Positions 18,901-25,363 of a stretch of 64,000 bases of DNA are shown here, piece after piece; the first letter of the stretch is position 1; each line of letters starts with the position of its first letter. The DNA lies in the NCBI RefSeq assembly GCF_000786655.1, contig NZ_JROM01000007.1, forward strand, positions 1-64,000, given 5' to 3'. The notes under the pieces are model-generated. The model was not told the DNA's origin. It searched no databases and saw only the letters and a program-made list of their open reading frames with translations. The position numbers and the translations under genes were made by a program. Source of the DNA: Kocuria marina (GTDB lineage Bacteria > Actinomycetota > Actinomycetes > Actinomycetales > Micrococcaceae).

Positions 18901-19131
18901 GAACAGCTCCTGGTCCAGCTCGGTCGCGTGCGCGGCGGCGTAGGACGTGACCAGGTAGCGGTTGACCGCGGGAACCCAGTGCACGCCGCCCTCGGCGCGC
19001 AGCCGCTCGAACGTGGGGAACGGGTCCTGGTACAGCTGTTCCAACCGGACCCAGTCCGCCACGGGGGCGGTGCGTCCCGGGGAGGCCGGTCGTGCGGCGG
19101 AGGCTGGGGTGTGCGGGTCCAGGATGGTCAT
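15898..19131 (-). CDS. Self-sufficient cytochrome P450 fused to adrenodoxin-reductase-type FAD domain and flavodoxin
   Basis: A 1077-residue three-domain enzyme. Residues 25-412 are a P450: E289-x-x-R292, the haem motif F-G-K-G-V-H-V-C-A-G with Cys361, and an I-helix G-G-G-L-N-E-P-R-D (249-257) that replaces the usual A-G-x-D/E-T. Residues 424-880 are an FprA/adrenodoxin-reductase-like flavoprotein: FAD motif G430-A-G-P-A-G, NADPH motif G600-M-G-N-V-A, and G-W-L-R-R-G-P-R-G (791-799). Residues 920-1065 are a flavodoxin: FMN loops G-T-E-S-G-N-A (927-933), S-T-Y-G-D-G-E (974-980), G-L-G-D-R-T-Y-G (1008-1015). Electrons should run NADPH, FAD, FMN, haem. Gly/Asp-rich linkers lie at 731-745 and 900-918. 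Substrate unknown; the divergent LysR gene is its likely regulator. Confidence 0.92.
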   Translation of the reverse strand: MTILDPHTPASAARPASPGRTAPVADWVRLEQLYQDPFPTFERLRAEGGVHWVPAVNRYLVTSYAAAHATELDQELFSANEEGSLMKRAMGHSMLRKDNPEHHPERRAFMPPLRPAAVQKSWMGIFRATAERYLARLQEIGPGTDLVWDFAAPFAAESLRAVTGLHNVTEQDMQRWSQCLIDATGNYANDPDVWARGEKAFAEVDDAIDEMLAWHLTHPDDSLISGLLSMPGDRMPLHSIRANIKMTIGGGLNEPRDALGVASWALLSHPEQRELVSNDPSLWNAVFDESIRWVAPIGMYPRQTTRDTVLQSVHLPAGSRLGVCLLSANRDENEWPHPERFDLTRRDQGAHLAFGKGVHVCAGAWVARAEVADVALPLLFSRLPGLRLDPGNPAVAGGWVFRGMDKLPVVWDPPAPSSAVGTGRHIAVVGAGPAGCYSAQALLRTLPGARITVLDSRPAPFGLVRSGVAGDHQGTKAIAEQFTGMFASRDVEFVGCTRVHGGEPEYDVVLSGRPGVMGPASRSQDADGAELTLDQLREAFDAVVLATGLHTDADPGVPGGDLPGVHGAGGVTRWLNGDPGECAGRTDSGTLLGGSTTVIGMGNVAMDVIRLLAKRATDLAGSDVHDDAHRALSTGLQTIHVLGRSAPQRAAFDPVMLREIVALDGIHHVVHGVAEEELLAAARAGDTRCELVAELLRYPAPEDARLRIEWWFGHTPEHVVGPDHVSGVQIRGASGGASTGASDGESTRIATDSVITAVGFTEGPDALLPQSALDAECRDTGCVGDGLYAAGWLRRGPRGTIASQRTDARELAQLIAADLTGSTVPGEAGSGSANEGGTPPRPGMAAVRPYLGRATDFDGWLRIDAAERERAAEGRPRLKLTDPRESRLLAAAALGVPRGCGDGAQDSGGSGDGSDGAGTAPLTILFGTESGNAELVAQSLAAHVRDRFAVTVQDLADTDPAALDTSHPYVVVCSTYGDGELPTSARAFAEAVTEGSADLSGVRYAAFGLGDRTYGETFARGVVVLDETLAAADASRFGDVGRHDAAGGRPPARQACEWLDGIAELSRVPAPRAPRGK

Positions 19132-19204
19132 GGTTTAACTGTGACCCGCGTCTTACTTACAGTACAACTGAGATTAAGTGAGCTGTTAACGCAGGAGAAC
19201 TTTT
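19132..19204. promoter_or_regulatory. Divergent promoter and operator region of the P450 fusion and LysR genes
   Basis: These 73 AT-richer bases hold nested inverted repeats: CTTACTTA (19152-19159) with TAAGTGAG (19175-19182), and inside it CAGT-ACA-ACTG (19160-19170). On the minus strand TTAACA (19189-19184) and TACTGT (19164-19159) are 19 bases apart and could be the -35 and -10 boxes for the P450 gene. A LysR dimer site overlapping both promoters is the natural reading. The P450 gene itself has no visible ribosome site. Confidence 0.5.
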
Positions 19205-20233
19205 ATGGTGGGTGATCCGGGGATCACGTTCCGGCAACTCGAACAACTGATCGCGGTCGCGGACACCGGCGGCTTCGCCGCGGCCGCCCAGTCACTGCAC
19301 CTGACCCCCAATGCCGTGGCGCAGTCCGTGACCGAGCTCGAACGGATCCTCGGGGTCCCCGTGACCGTCCGGCAACGCGCCCGCGGCGTGACCCTCACCC
19401 CCACGGGTGCGCGGTTCGTGGAACGGGCCCGCGCCCTGCTGCACGACGCCGCGGACCTCGTCTCGGAGTCCAGCGAGGACCGGGACACCCCGCTGCGCGG
19501 ACGGATCACCCTGGGCTGCTTCGCGCCGCTGGCCCCGACCGTGATCGCCCAGGTGTGGTCCGATCTGGCCCGCGAACACCCCGGGGTGGAACTACGGATC
19601 GTGGAGGCGGACACCACGGAACTCGTCCAGGACGTGCTCACGTCCCGCGTGGACGCCATCATCACCTACGCGGTCAACCTGCCGCCCGAGCTGCACACCG
19701 TGGAGTTGTTCGGGGCGCGACTCAAGGTCTCGCTCGCGGGAGATCATCCGCTGGCCGGTCAGGATTCCGTGGCGCTGGAGGATCTCGCGGACGAGCCCCT
19801 CGTGCTGCTCGACAAGGCACCGAGCGGGGAGAACACCCTCAACATCCTGCGCCGGCGCGGGATCACCCCGCGCATCGTGCACCGCACGGAGGACGTCGAA
19901 CTCATGCGCTCCCTCGTGGGCCGCGGTGCGGGCTACGGGATGCACTTCCTGGGCGTGGGGACGGAGCTGAGTCGGGAGGGACTACCCGTGGTGCGCCGCC
20001 CGGTGTCCCCGGGGAACGAACGGGAATCGGTCGTGCTGACCTGGCCGCGGGGCATGACCGTGCCCCCGGCGGGTCCGGGCGGTCGCGGACCTGGCGCGCG
20101 CGTCCGCCGAGGGCTCGGCGATCTTTCGCTGCACCGTGCGAGGGCCGGGCCGTACGCCCGCCCCCAGGGACCCGGGCCGCCGCACCCGCGGGCCCGGGCC
20201 AGCAGCAGGACGCAGACCTCCGGACACGCATGA
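19205..20233 (+). CDS. LysR-family transcriptional regulator
   Basis: An N-terminal winged helix (I-T-F-R-Q-L-E-Q-L-I-A-V-A-D-T-G-G-F-A-A, residues 7-26) and the recognition helix region L-T-P-N-A-V-A-Q-S-V are clear; a type 2 periplasmic-like effector domain follows from about residue 95. Divergent from the P450 fusion, so it probably senses that enzyme's substrate. ATG at 19205 with an AGGAGA ribosome site. The last 60 residues (after W-P-R-G-M-T-V-P-P) are Pro/Gly/Arg-rich and unlike the family, while another frame there reads V-A-D-L-A-R-A-S-A-E-G-S-A-I-F, which looks more like a LysR end; a frameshift near the C-run at 20063-20067 is possible. Confidence 0.85.
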   Translation: MVGDPGITFRQLEQLIAVADTGGFAAAAQSLHLTPNAVAQSVTELERILGVPVTVRQRARGVTLTPTGARFVERARALLHDAADLVSESSEDRDTPLRGRITLGCFAPLAPTVIAQVWSDLAREHPGVELRIVEADTTELVQDVLTSRVDAIITYAVNLPPELHTVELFGARLKVSLAGDHPLAGQDSVALEDLADEPLVLLDKAPSGENTLNILRRRGITPRIVHRTEDVELMRSLVGRGAGYGMHFLGVGTELSREGLPVVRRPVSPGNERESVVLTWPRGMTVPPAGPGGRGPGARVRRGLGDLSLHRARAGPYARPQGPGPPHPRARASSRTQTSGHA

Positions 20234-20263
20234 GGGCCGCCCGGTGCGTGCCGGACGGCCCTC
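20232..20263. terminator. Bidirectional terminator between the LysR gene and ino1
   Basis: GAGGGCCG (20232-20239) pairs with CGGCCCTC (20256-20263) with an inner CCGG/CCGG stem. It begins inside the LysR stop codon and ends 30 bases before the ino1 stop on the other strand, so it can serve both convergent genes. No strong U-tract. Confidence 0.65.
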
Positions 20264-20293
20264 GCGGCGTCGTCGTACGGTGCTACGCGACGC

Positions 20294-21379
20294 TCAGCGC
20301 TCGACCTCGCCGCGGATGAACTTCTCCACGTTCTCGCGCGCGGTGTCGTCGTCGAACTGCTCGGGCGGGGACTTCATGAAGTAGGAGGACGCCGAGGTCA
20401 GCGGTCCCCCGATGCCGCGGTCCAGGCCGATCTTGGCGGCGCGGATCGCGTCGATGATCACGCCGGCGGAGTTGGGCGAGTCCCACACCTCGAGCTTGTA
20501 CTCCAAGGAGATCGGGGCGTTGCCGAAACCGTGGCCCTCGAGGCGCACGAACGCGAACTTGCGGTCGTCCAGCCATCCCACGTAGTCCGAGGGGCCGATG
20601 TGGACGTCCTTGGCCCGCATCTCGTGGGGCACGTTGGAGGTCACGGCCTGGGTCTTGGAGATCTTCTTGGACTCGAGCCGCGAGCGTTCGAGCATGTTCT
20701 TGAAGTCCATGTTCCCGCCCACGTTGAGCTGGTACGTGCGGTCCAGGACATAGCCGCGGTCCTCGAGCAGCTTGGCCAGCACGCGGTGCGTGATGGTCGC
20801 GCCCACCTGCGACTTGATGTCGTCGCCCACGATCGGCACGCCGGCGTCCGTGAACTTCTGCGCCCACTCGTCGGTCCCGGCGATGAACACCGGCAGGGCG
20901 TTGACGAACGCCACCCCGGCGTCGATCGCGGCCTGCGCGTAGTAGCGGTCGGCCTCCTCGGAGCCCACCGGGAGGTAGGACACGAGCACGTCCACCTCGC
21001 GCTCGCGCAGCACCTGCGCGACGTCCACGGACTCGGCGTCCGATTCGGTGATGGTCTCGCGGTAGTACTGGCCCAGCCCGTCCAGGGTGGGTCCGCGCTG
21101 CACGCTCACGTCCAGGTTCGGGACCTTCGCGATCTCCATGGTGTTGTTCTCGGAGGCCAGGATCGCCTGGGAGAGATCCAGGCCCACCTTGGCGGCGTCC
21201 ACGTCGAACGCGGCCACGAACTGCACGTCCCCCACGTGGTAGTCGCCGAAGCGCACGTGCATGAGCCCGGGCACCGTCTCGGAGGGGTCTGCGTCCCGGT
21301 AGAAGTGGACGCCCTGGATGAGCGATGTGGCGCAGTTGCCCACACCGGCAATGGCCACGCGGATGGGATTTTCGGACAC
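20294..21379 (-). CDS. ino1: Inositol-3-phosphate synthase
   Basis: Turns glucose 6-phosphate into 1L-myo-inositol 1-phosphate with NAD+, feeding mycothiol (through MshA) and phosphatidylinositol. The 361-residue length fits the actinobacterial form. Visible are the NAD loop [12 protein letters not shown] (8-19), [11 protein letters not shown] (about 199-209) and the L-N-V-G-G-N-M-D-F motif. The GTG at 21379 is chosen: it follows a TGAGGAGAAC ribosome site and gives the family's S-E-N-P-I-R-V-A-I start, whereas the frame running up to 21478 adds unrelated residues. Confidence 0.95.
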   Translation of the reverse strand: MSENPIRVAIAGVGNCATSLIQGVHFYRDADPSETVPGLMHVRFGDYHVGDVQFVAAFDVDAAKVGLDLSQAILASENNTMEIAKVPNLDVSVQRGPTLDGLGQYYRETITESDAESVDVAQVLREREVDVLVSYLPVGSEEADRYYAQAAIDAGVAFVNALPVFIAGTDEWAQKFTDAGVPIVGDDIKSQVGATITHRVLAKLLEDRGYVLDRTYQLNVGGNMDFKNMLERSRLESKKISKTQAVTSNVPHEMRAKDVHIGPSDYVGWLDDRKFAFVRLEGHGFGNAPISLEYKLEVWDSPNSAGVIIDAIRAAKIGLDRGIGGPLTSASSYFMKSPPEQFDDDTARENVEKFIRGEVER

Positions 21380-21557
21380 GGTTCTCCTCAGCTCGGGTGA
21401 TGACGGCCACGCGCACCTCGCGCGTTCGTGCGTGGGCACCGCATCCCGCCGTGCCACGCCGCACGCAACCGACTCCACAGTCTAGCCACGCGTTCGGACG
21501 TGACTTTCCCCGGGGCAGCAATGACGACGACGCCGCTGCCGCCCCCGCGCTGCAGGG

Positions 21558-22274
21558 TCACCCGACCACGAGGACCTCCACGAGCAACAGCACCGCGACC
21601 AGCAGGAACACGACCCCGGCCACGATCTCGACCTCGGCCGAGCGCGCCTGGAACCGCCGTGCCAGGGCGGGGACGGAACCGAACCACGCGACGGCCAGGA
21701 ACCACGCCAACCCCACCGCCATGAGCAGTGCGAGGGCGATCAGTCCCTCCCACCACAGGATGTCCGCGGGGACCACGGTCGCGAACAGGGCGATGAAGAA
21801 GACGATCGCCTTGGCGTTGGCCAGGTTGGTGATCGTCCCCTGGAGCAGGGCCTTCCCCGCCGTGAGATTGCGGGTCCCGAGCAGACCTCCGGCCTTCGAG
21901 AACGCGGGGCCCCCGATCGTGCCCGCGGCAGCGGCGGGGTCCCCAGGTGGGGTGGATCCCGTTCCGGCACGATGCAGCGCGCGCGTGGCCAGCCCGGCGC
22001 GCAGGGATCCGTAGCCCATGCGCGCCAGGAACAGGGCACCGGCGATCTGGATCACGAGTTTGAGCACGTGATTGCTGTTGATCACCAGCGTCACACCCGT
22101 GAGCGAGAGCGTGATCCACATGAGGTTGCCGATCATCACCCCCACCGCCGTGAGCATGGCCTTGCCGCGCGTGGTGAGGAACGCGTTGCGCAGGATCAGT
22201 AGGACGTCCGGACCCGGGGAGATGATCCCCGCGATCCACAGTCCCAGTAGCGCGGCGTACTGCGCCGCGGTCAT
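21558..22274 (-). CDS. LysE/RhtB-family amino-acid exporter
   Basis: Membrane protein of 238 residues with five to six hydrophobic helices. The N-terminal G-I-I-S-P-G-P-D-V-L-L-I-L-R-N (16-30) is the LysE/RhtB signature, followed by G-K-A-M-L-T-A-V-G-V-M-I-G-N. A longer than usual, Gly/Pro-rich loop (about residues 98-125) sits between the third and fourth helices. Translationally coupled to the aldo-keto reductase (ATGA overlap at 22271-22274). Exported compound unknown. Confidence 0.88.
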   Translation of the reverse strand: MTAAQYAALLGLWIAGIISPGPDVLLILRNAFLTTRGKAMLTAVGVMIGNLMWITLSLTGVTLVINSNHVLKLVIQIAGALFLARMGYGSLRAGLATRALHRAGTGSTPPGDPAAAAGTIGGPAFSKAGGLLGTRNLTAGKALLQGTITNLANAKAIVFFIALFATVVPADILWWEGLIALALLMAVGLAWFLAVAWFGSVPALARRFQARSAEVEIVAGVVFLLVAVLLLVEVLVVG

Positions 22275-23362
22275 ACGTGCTTGGACGCGGTGGCCGCCCC
22301 CCAGATGTTGATGTCCGCGTCCGAGACCAGCTCGTCGATCCGCTGCAGTTCGTCGTCGGAGAAGTCCAGGTTCTGCACGGCGCGGGCGGAATCGGTGATC
22401 TGCTCGGGCGAGGACGCGCCCACGAGCGCCGTCGTGACCTGTCCCTCCGCCTGAGGACGCAACACCCACGCGATCGCCATCTGGGCCAACGTCTGCCCGC
22501 GCTCCCGGGCCATCGCGTTCAGTTCCCGAATCTGATCCAGGGTGTTCTCGCTCAACCAGTCCGGGTTGAGTGACTTCCCAGCGGCCGCACGGGAGTCCTC
22601 GGGGACGCCGTTCAGGTACTTGTCGGTGAGCATGCCCTGGGCCAGCGGGGAGAAGCTGATGGAACCCATTCCCGCTTCCGTGAGGGCGCCCAGCAGGTTC
22701 TTCCCGTCCGCGCGTTCGTCCGGCTGTTCGATCCAGCGGTTGAGCATGGAGTACGAGGGCTGGTGGATGAGCAGCGGCGTGCCCAGCTCCCGCATGATCC
22801 CCTGAGCGGCGAGCGTGAGGTCCGCGCTGTAGGACGAGATCCCCACGTAGCTCGCGCGGCCCGAGCGCACGATGTGGTCCAGCGCGCCCATCGTCTCCTC
22901 GAGGGGCGTGTCCGGGTCCGGACGGTGGTGGTAGAAGATGTCCACGCGGTCCAGGCCCATGCGTTCGAGCGACTGGTCGACGGAATCGAGCAGGTACTTG
23001 CGCGAACCGCCCACACCGCCGTACGGGCCGGGCCACATCTGCCACCCGGCCTTCGTGGAGATGACGAGTTCCTGGCGGTACCGTGCGAAGTCCTCCCGCA
23101 GGATGCGCCCGAAGTTCAGCTCCGCGGAGCCCGCGGGCGGGCCGTAGTTGTTGGCCAGGTCGAAGTGCGTAATCCCCAGGTCGAACGCCCGGCGCAGCGT
23201 GGCACGCATGGTGGCGAGCGGCGTGTCGTCGCCGAAGTTGTGCCACAACCCCAGGGACAGCGCGGGCAGCTTCAACCCGGAGTTCCCCACCCTCCGGTAC
23301 GGCATGGTCTCGTAGCGGTCCTCGGCCGCGGTCCACACGGTGTTCTCACCAAAAGTCAGCAT
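22271..23362 (-). CDS. Aldo/keto reductase, YghZ-like
   Basis: NADPH-dependent (alpha/beta)8-barrel reductase of 363 residues. F-D-L-A-N-N-Y-G-P, I-S-T-K-A-G-W and Y-H-H-R-P-D give the catalytic Asp, Tyr, Lys and His in order, and the C-terminal L-V-G-A-S-S-P-E-Q-I is the cofactor 2'-phosphate site. The G-P-Y-G-G-V-G-G-S-R-K-Y-L and H-R-P-D-P-D-T-P blocks point to the YghZ (L-glyceraldehyde 3-phosphate reductase) subgroup, which detoxifies methylglyoxal-type aldehydes. ATG at 23362 gives the family start. CACACT seven bases upstream could be a -10 box for a leaderless message. Confidence 0.92.
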   Translation of the reverse strand: MLTFGENTVWTAAEDRYETMPYRRVGNSGLKLPALSLGLWHNFGDDTPLATMRATLRRAFDLGITHFDLANNYGPPAGSAELNFGRILREDFARYRQELVISTKAGWQMWPGPYGGVGGSRKYLLDSVDQSLERMGLDRVDIFYHHRPDPDTPLEETMGALDHIVRSGRASYVGISSYSADLTLAAQGIMRELGTPLLIHQPSYSMLNRWIEQPDERADGKNLLGALTEAGMGSISFSPLAQGMLTDKYLNGVPEDSRAAAGKSLNPDWLSENTLDQIRELNAMARERGQTLAQMAIAWVLRPQAEGQVTTALVGASSPEQITDSARAVQNLDFSDDELQRIDELVSDADINIWGAATASKHV

Positions 23363-23536
23363 GGGGTCCAGTGTGCCACCGTGCGGGCGGGCCTCACTCG
23401 AATCAGGTGACGGTCGCGTCCCGGGCCCGGCGCAGCAGCCCGCACGACGACGCTGCGGCGGGACCCGCGCGGGGCCCCGCCCCCTGGAATCCCGCCGCGC
23501 ACACCGACGCCGCGCCGAACGACGCCGCACGGGTAG

Positions 23537-25360
23537 CTACACCCGCAGCACCGCCGCCGTCTCCGGCGCGAGCCGCACCGCGCCCGGCGCCGTCGTGACG
23601 TCCGGGTCCGTGCCACTCGCGAACAGCACCTGCGGGGCGTCACCGCCCATGAGCGGCAGCTCGCGTTCGGAGTCCGAGAGGTTCACGGCCACGACCACGC
23701 CGTGTTCGGATTCCGGCTCGCTCATCCGCTTGAGCACGAACCACTGCTCGGAATCGCTGGCCTGGGTGGCCACGGTGGCCCAGTCCTGATCCGTGAGCTC
23801 CGGGGTGTCGTGGCGCAGCGTGATCAGTTCCCGGTAGGCGTCCAGGATGCGCTGGTGCTCACCCTCGTGCACCTCACCCCAGTCGAGCTTGGAGCGCTCG
23901 AACGTGCGCGGATCCTGGGGGTCCGGGACGGTCGCGTGATCCCAGGCCATCGCGGCGAACTCCGCCTTGCGGCCCGTGGCCACGGCCTCCCCCAGCTCGG
24001 GTTCGGGGTGGGCCGTGAAGAACTGCCACGGCGTGCTGGCCCCGAACTCCTCGCCCATGAACAGCATGGGCGTGAAGGGCTGGGTGAGCAGCCACGTGGC
24101 GGCTGCGATCGCCCGGTCCACGGTCATGCCGTGGTTCATCCGGTCCCCGGCCGCGCGGTTGCCCACCTGGTCGTGGTTCTGCAGGAAGGTCACGAACTGC
24201 CACGGCCGCTGCTCGGCCGGATCGATCTCCCGGCCGTGGGAGCGACCCCGGAACGTGGAGTACGTCCCGTTGTGGAAGTACGCGGTGTGCATGGTCTTCT
24301 CGAGGGCGTGCAGGGACGCGAAGTCCCCGTAGTAGCCGTGGGTCTCCCCGGTGAACGCCACGTGCGCGGCGTGGTGGACGTCGTCGAGCCACTGCGCGTC
24401 CATACCCAGACCGTGTCGGTCCGTGCCCGCGATCATGCGGGGATCGTTGAGGTCGGACTCCGCGATGGCCACGAGGTCCTTGCCCGTGCGCTCGGACTCG
24501 GCGGCGATACGTTGGGCGATCTCCTCCAGGATGTGCGTGGCGCGGGAATCGGCGAGCGCGTGCACGGCGTCCAGGCGGAACCCGTCCACGTGGTAGTCGC
24601 GCAACCACATGGTGATGTTGTCCAGGATGTACTCGCGCACCCCGTCCGAACCCCACCCGTCCAGGTTGATCAGATCGCCCCAGCTGGACGCCCCGGGCTT
24701 GAAGTACTCCGCGAACAGCGGCAGGTAGTTCCCGCTGGGTCCCAGGTGGTTGTAGACCACGTCCTGGATCACGGCGATGCCCTTGGTGTGGCACGCGTCC
24801 ACGAACCGCTGGTAGGCCTCGGGTCCGCCGTAGGACTCGTCCACGGTGTACCACGCGACGCCGTCGTAGCCCCAGTTGTGGTCCCCGTTGAACCCGTTGA
24901 CGGGCAACAGTTCCACGGCGTCCACGCCGAGGTCCACGAGGTGGTCCAACTTGCCGATCGCCGCGTCGAGCGTGCCCTCCGGGGTGAACGTCCCGGGGTG
25001 CAGTTCATAGAGCACGGAGTCCCGCAGCGGACGCGGCCGCCACGCGGCGTCGTGCCATTCGAAGGCGTCCGGGTCGAACGTGCAGGACAAATCGTGCACA
25101 CCTTGCGGCTGGCGGCGTGAGCGCGGGTCTGGAAGCACCTCGGACACCGAAGTGCGTTCTTTGTCCGTGCCCTCGTCGAAAACCTTGGTGAGCAGGTAGC
25201 CGTAGCGCACGGTGCCTCGGGGGACGTCGGCGTCGTCGGGCAGCGTCCACCAGCCGGGGCGATCGGTCAGGCCCTGCATGGGGTGGTCCGTGCCGTCGAT
25301 GCGGACGGTGACCTTGCGGGCGTGGGGTGCCCACACGTCGAAACGATGGTCCTGGGTCAT
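23537..25360 (-). CDS. treZ: Malto-oligosyltrehalose trehalohydrolase
   Basis: GH13 hydrolase that frees trehalose from the maltooligosyl-trehalose made by TreY. In 607 residues: an N-terminal carbohydrate-binding-like domain (1-100), then the barrel with D-V-V-Y-N-H, nucleophile Asp in G-F-R-L-D-A-V-H-A, acid Glu in A-I-A-E-S-D-L-N-D, and stabilising Asp in Q-N-H-D-Q-V-G-N, then a C-terminal beta domain. Starts four bases after the treY stop, so both are translated from one message. The preceding glgX suggests that the substrate is debranched glycogen. Confidence 0.95.
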   Translation of the reverse strand: MTQDHRFDVWAPHARKVTVRIDGTDHPMQGLTDRPGWWTLPDDADVPRGTVRYGYLLTKVFDEGTDKERTSVSEVLPDPRSRRQPQGVHDLSCTFDPDAFEWHDAAWRPRPLRDSVLYELHPGTFTPEGTLDAAIGKLDHLVDLGVDAVELLPVNGFNGDHNWGYDGVAWYTVDESYGGPEAYQRFVDACHTKGIAVIQDVVYNHLGPSGNYLPLFAEYFKPGASSWGDLINLDGWGSDGVREYILDNITMWLRDYHVDGFRLDAVHALADSRATHILEEIAQRIAAESERTGKDLVAIAESDLNDPRMIAGTDRHGLGMDAQWLDDVHHAAHVAFTGETHGYYGDFASLHALEKTMHTAYFHNGTYSTFRGRSHGREIDPAEQRPWQFVTFLQNHDQVGNRAAGDRMNHGMTVDRAIAAATWLLTQPFTPMLFMGEEFGASTPWQFFTAHPEPELGEAVATGRKAEFAAMAWDHATVPDPQDPRTFERSKLDWGEVHEGEHQRILDAYRELITLRHDTPELTDQDWATVATQASDSEQWFVLKRMSEPESEHGVVVAVNLSDSERELPLMGGDAPQVLFASGTDPDVTTAPGAVRLAPETAAVLRV

Positions 25361-25363
25361 GTC

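Noticed and set aside
16960-19215. A 751-codon open frame on the plus strand opposite the P450 fusion
   Set aside because: Mirror frame of the P450 and reductase domains; crosses the divergent promoter and has no family signs.
20070-20384. Treating the LysR gene as a definite pseudogene
   Set aside because: The effector domain is almost complete and the alternative frame does not end cleanly before ino1, so the frameshift is only suggested and the gene is kept as a CDS.
23457-23481. A hairpin GGCGGG...CCCGCC between treZ and the aldo-keto reductase as a terminator
   Set aside because: The stem is short and mispaired in a very GC-rich stretch, with no U-tract; too weak to list.
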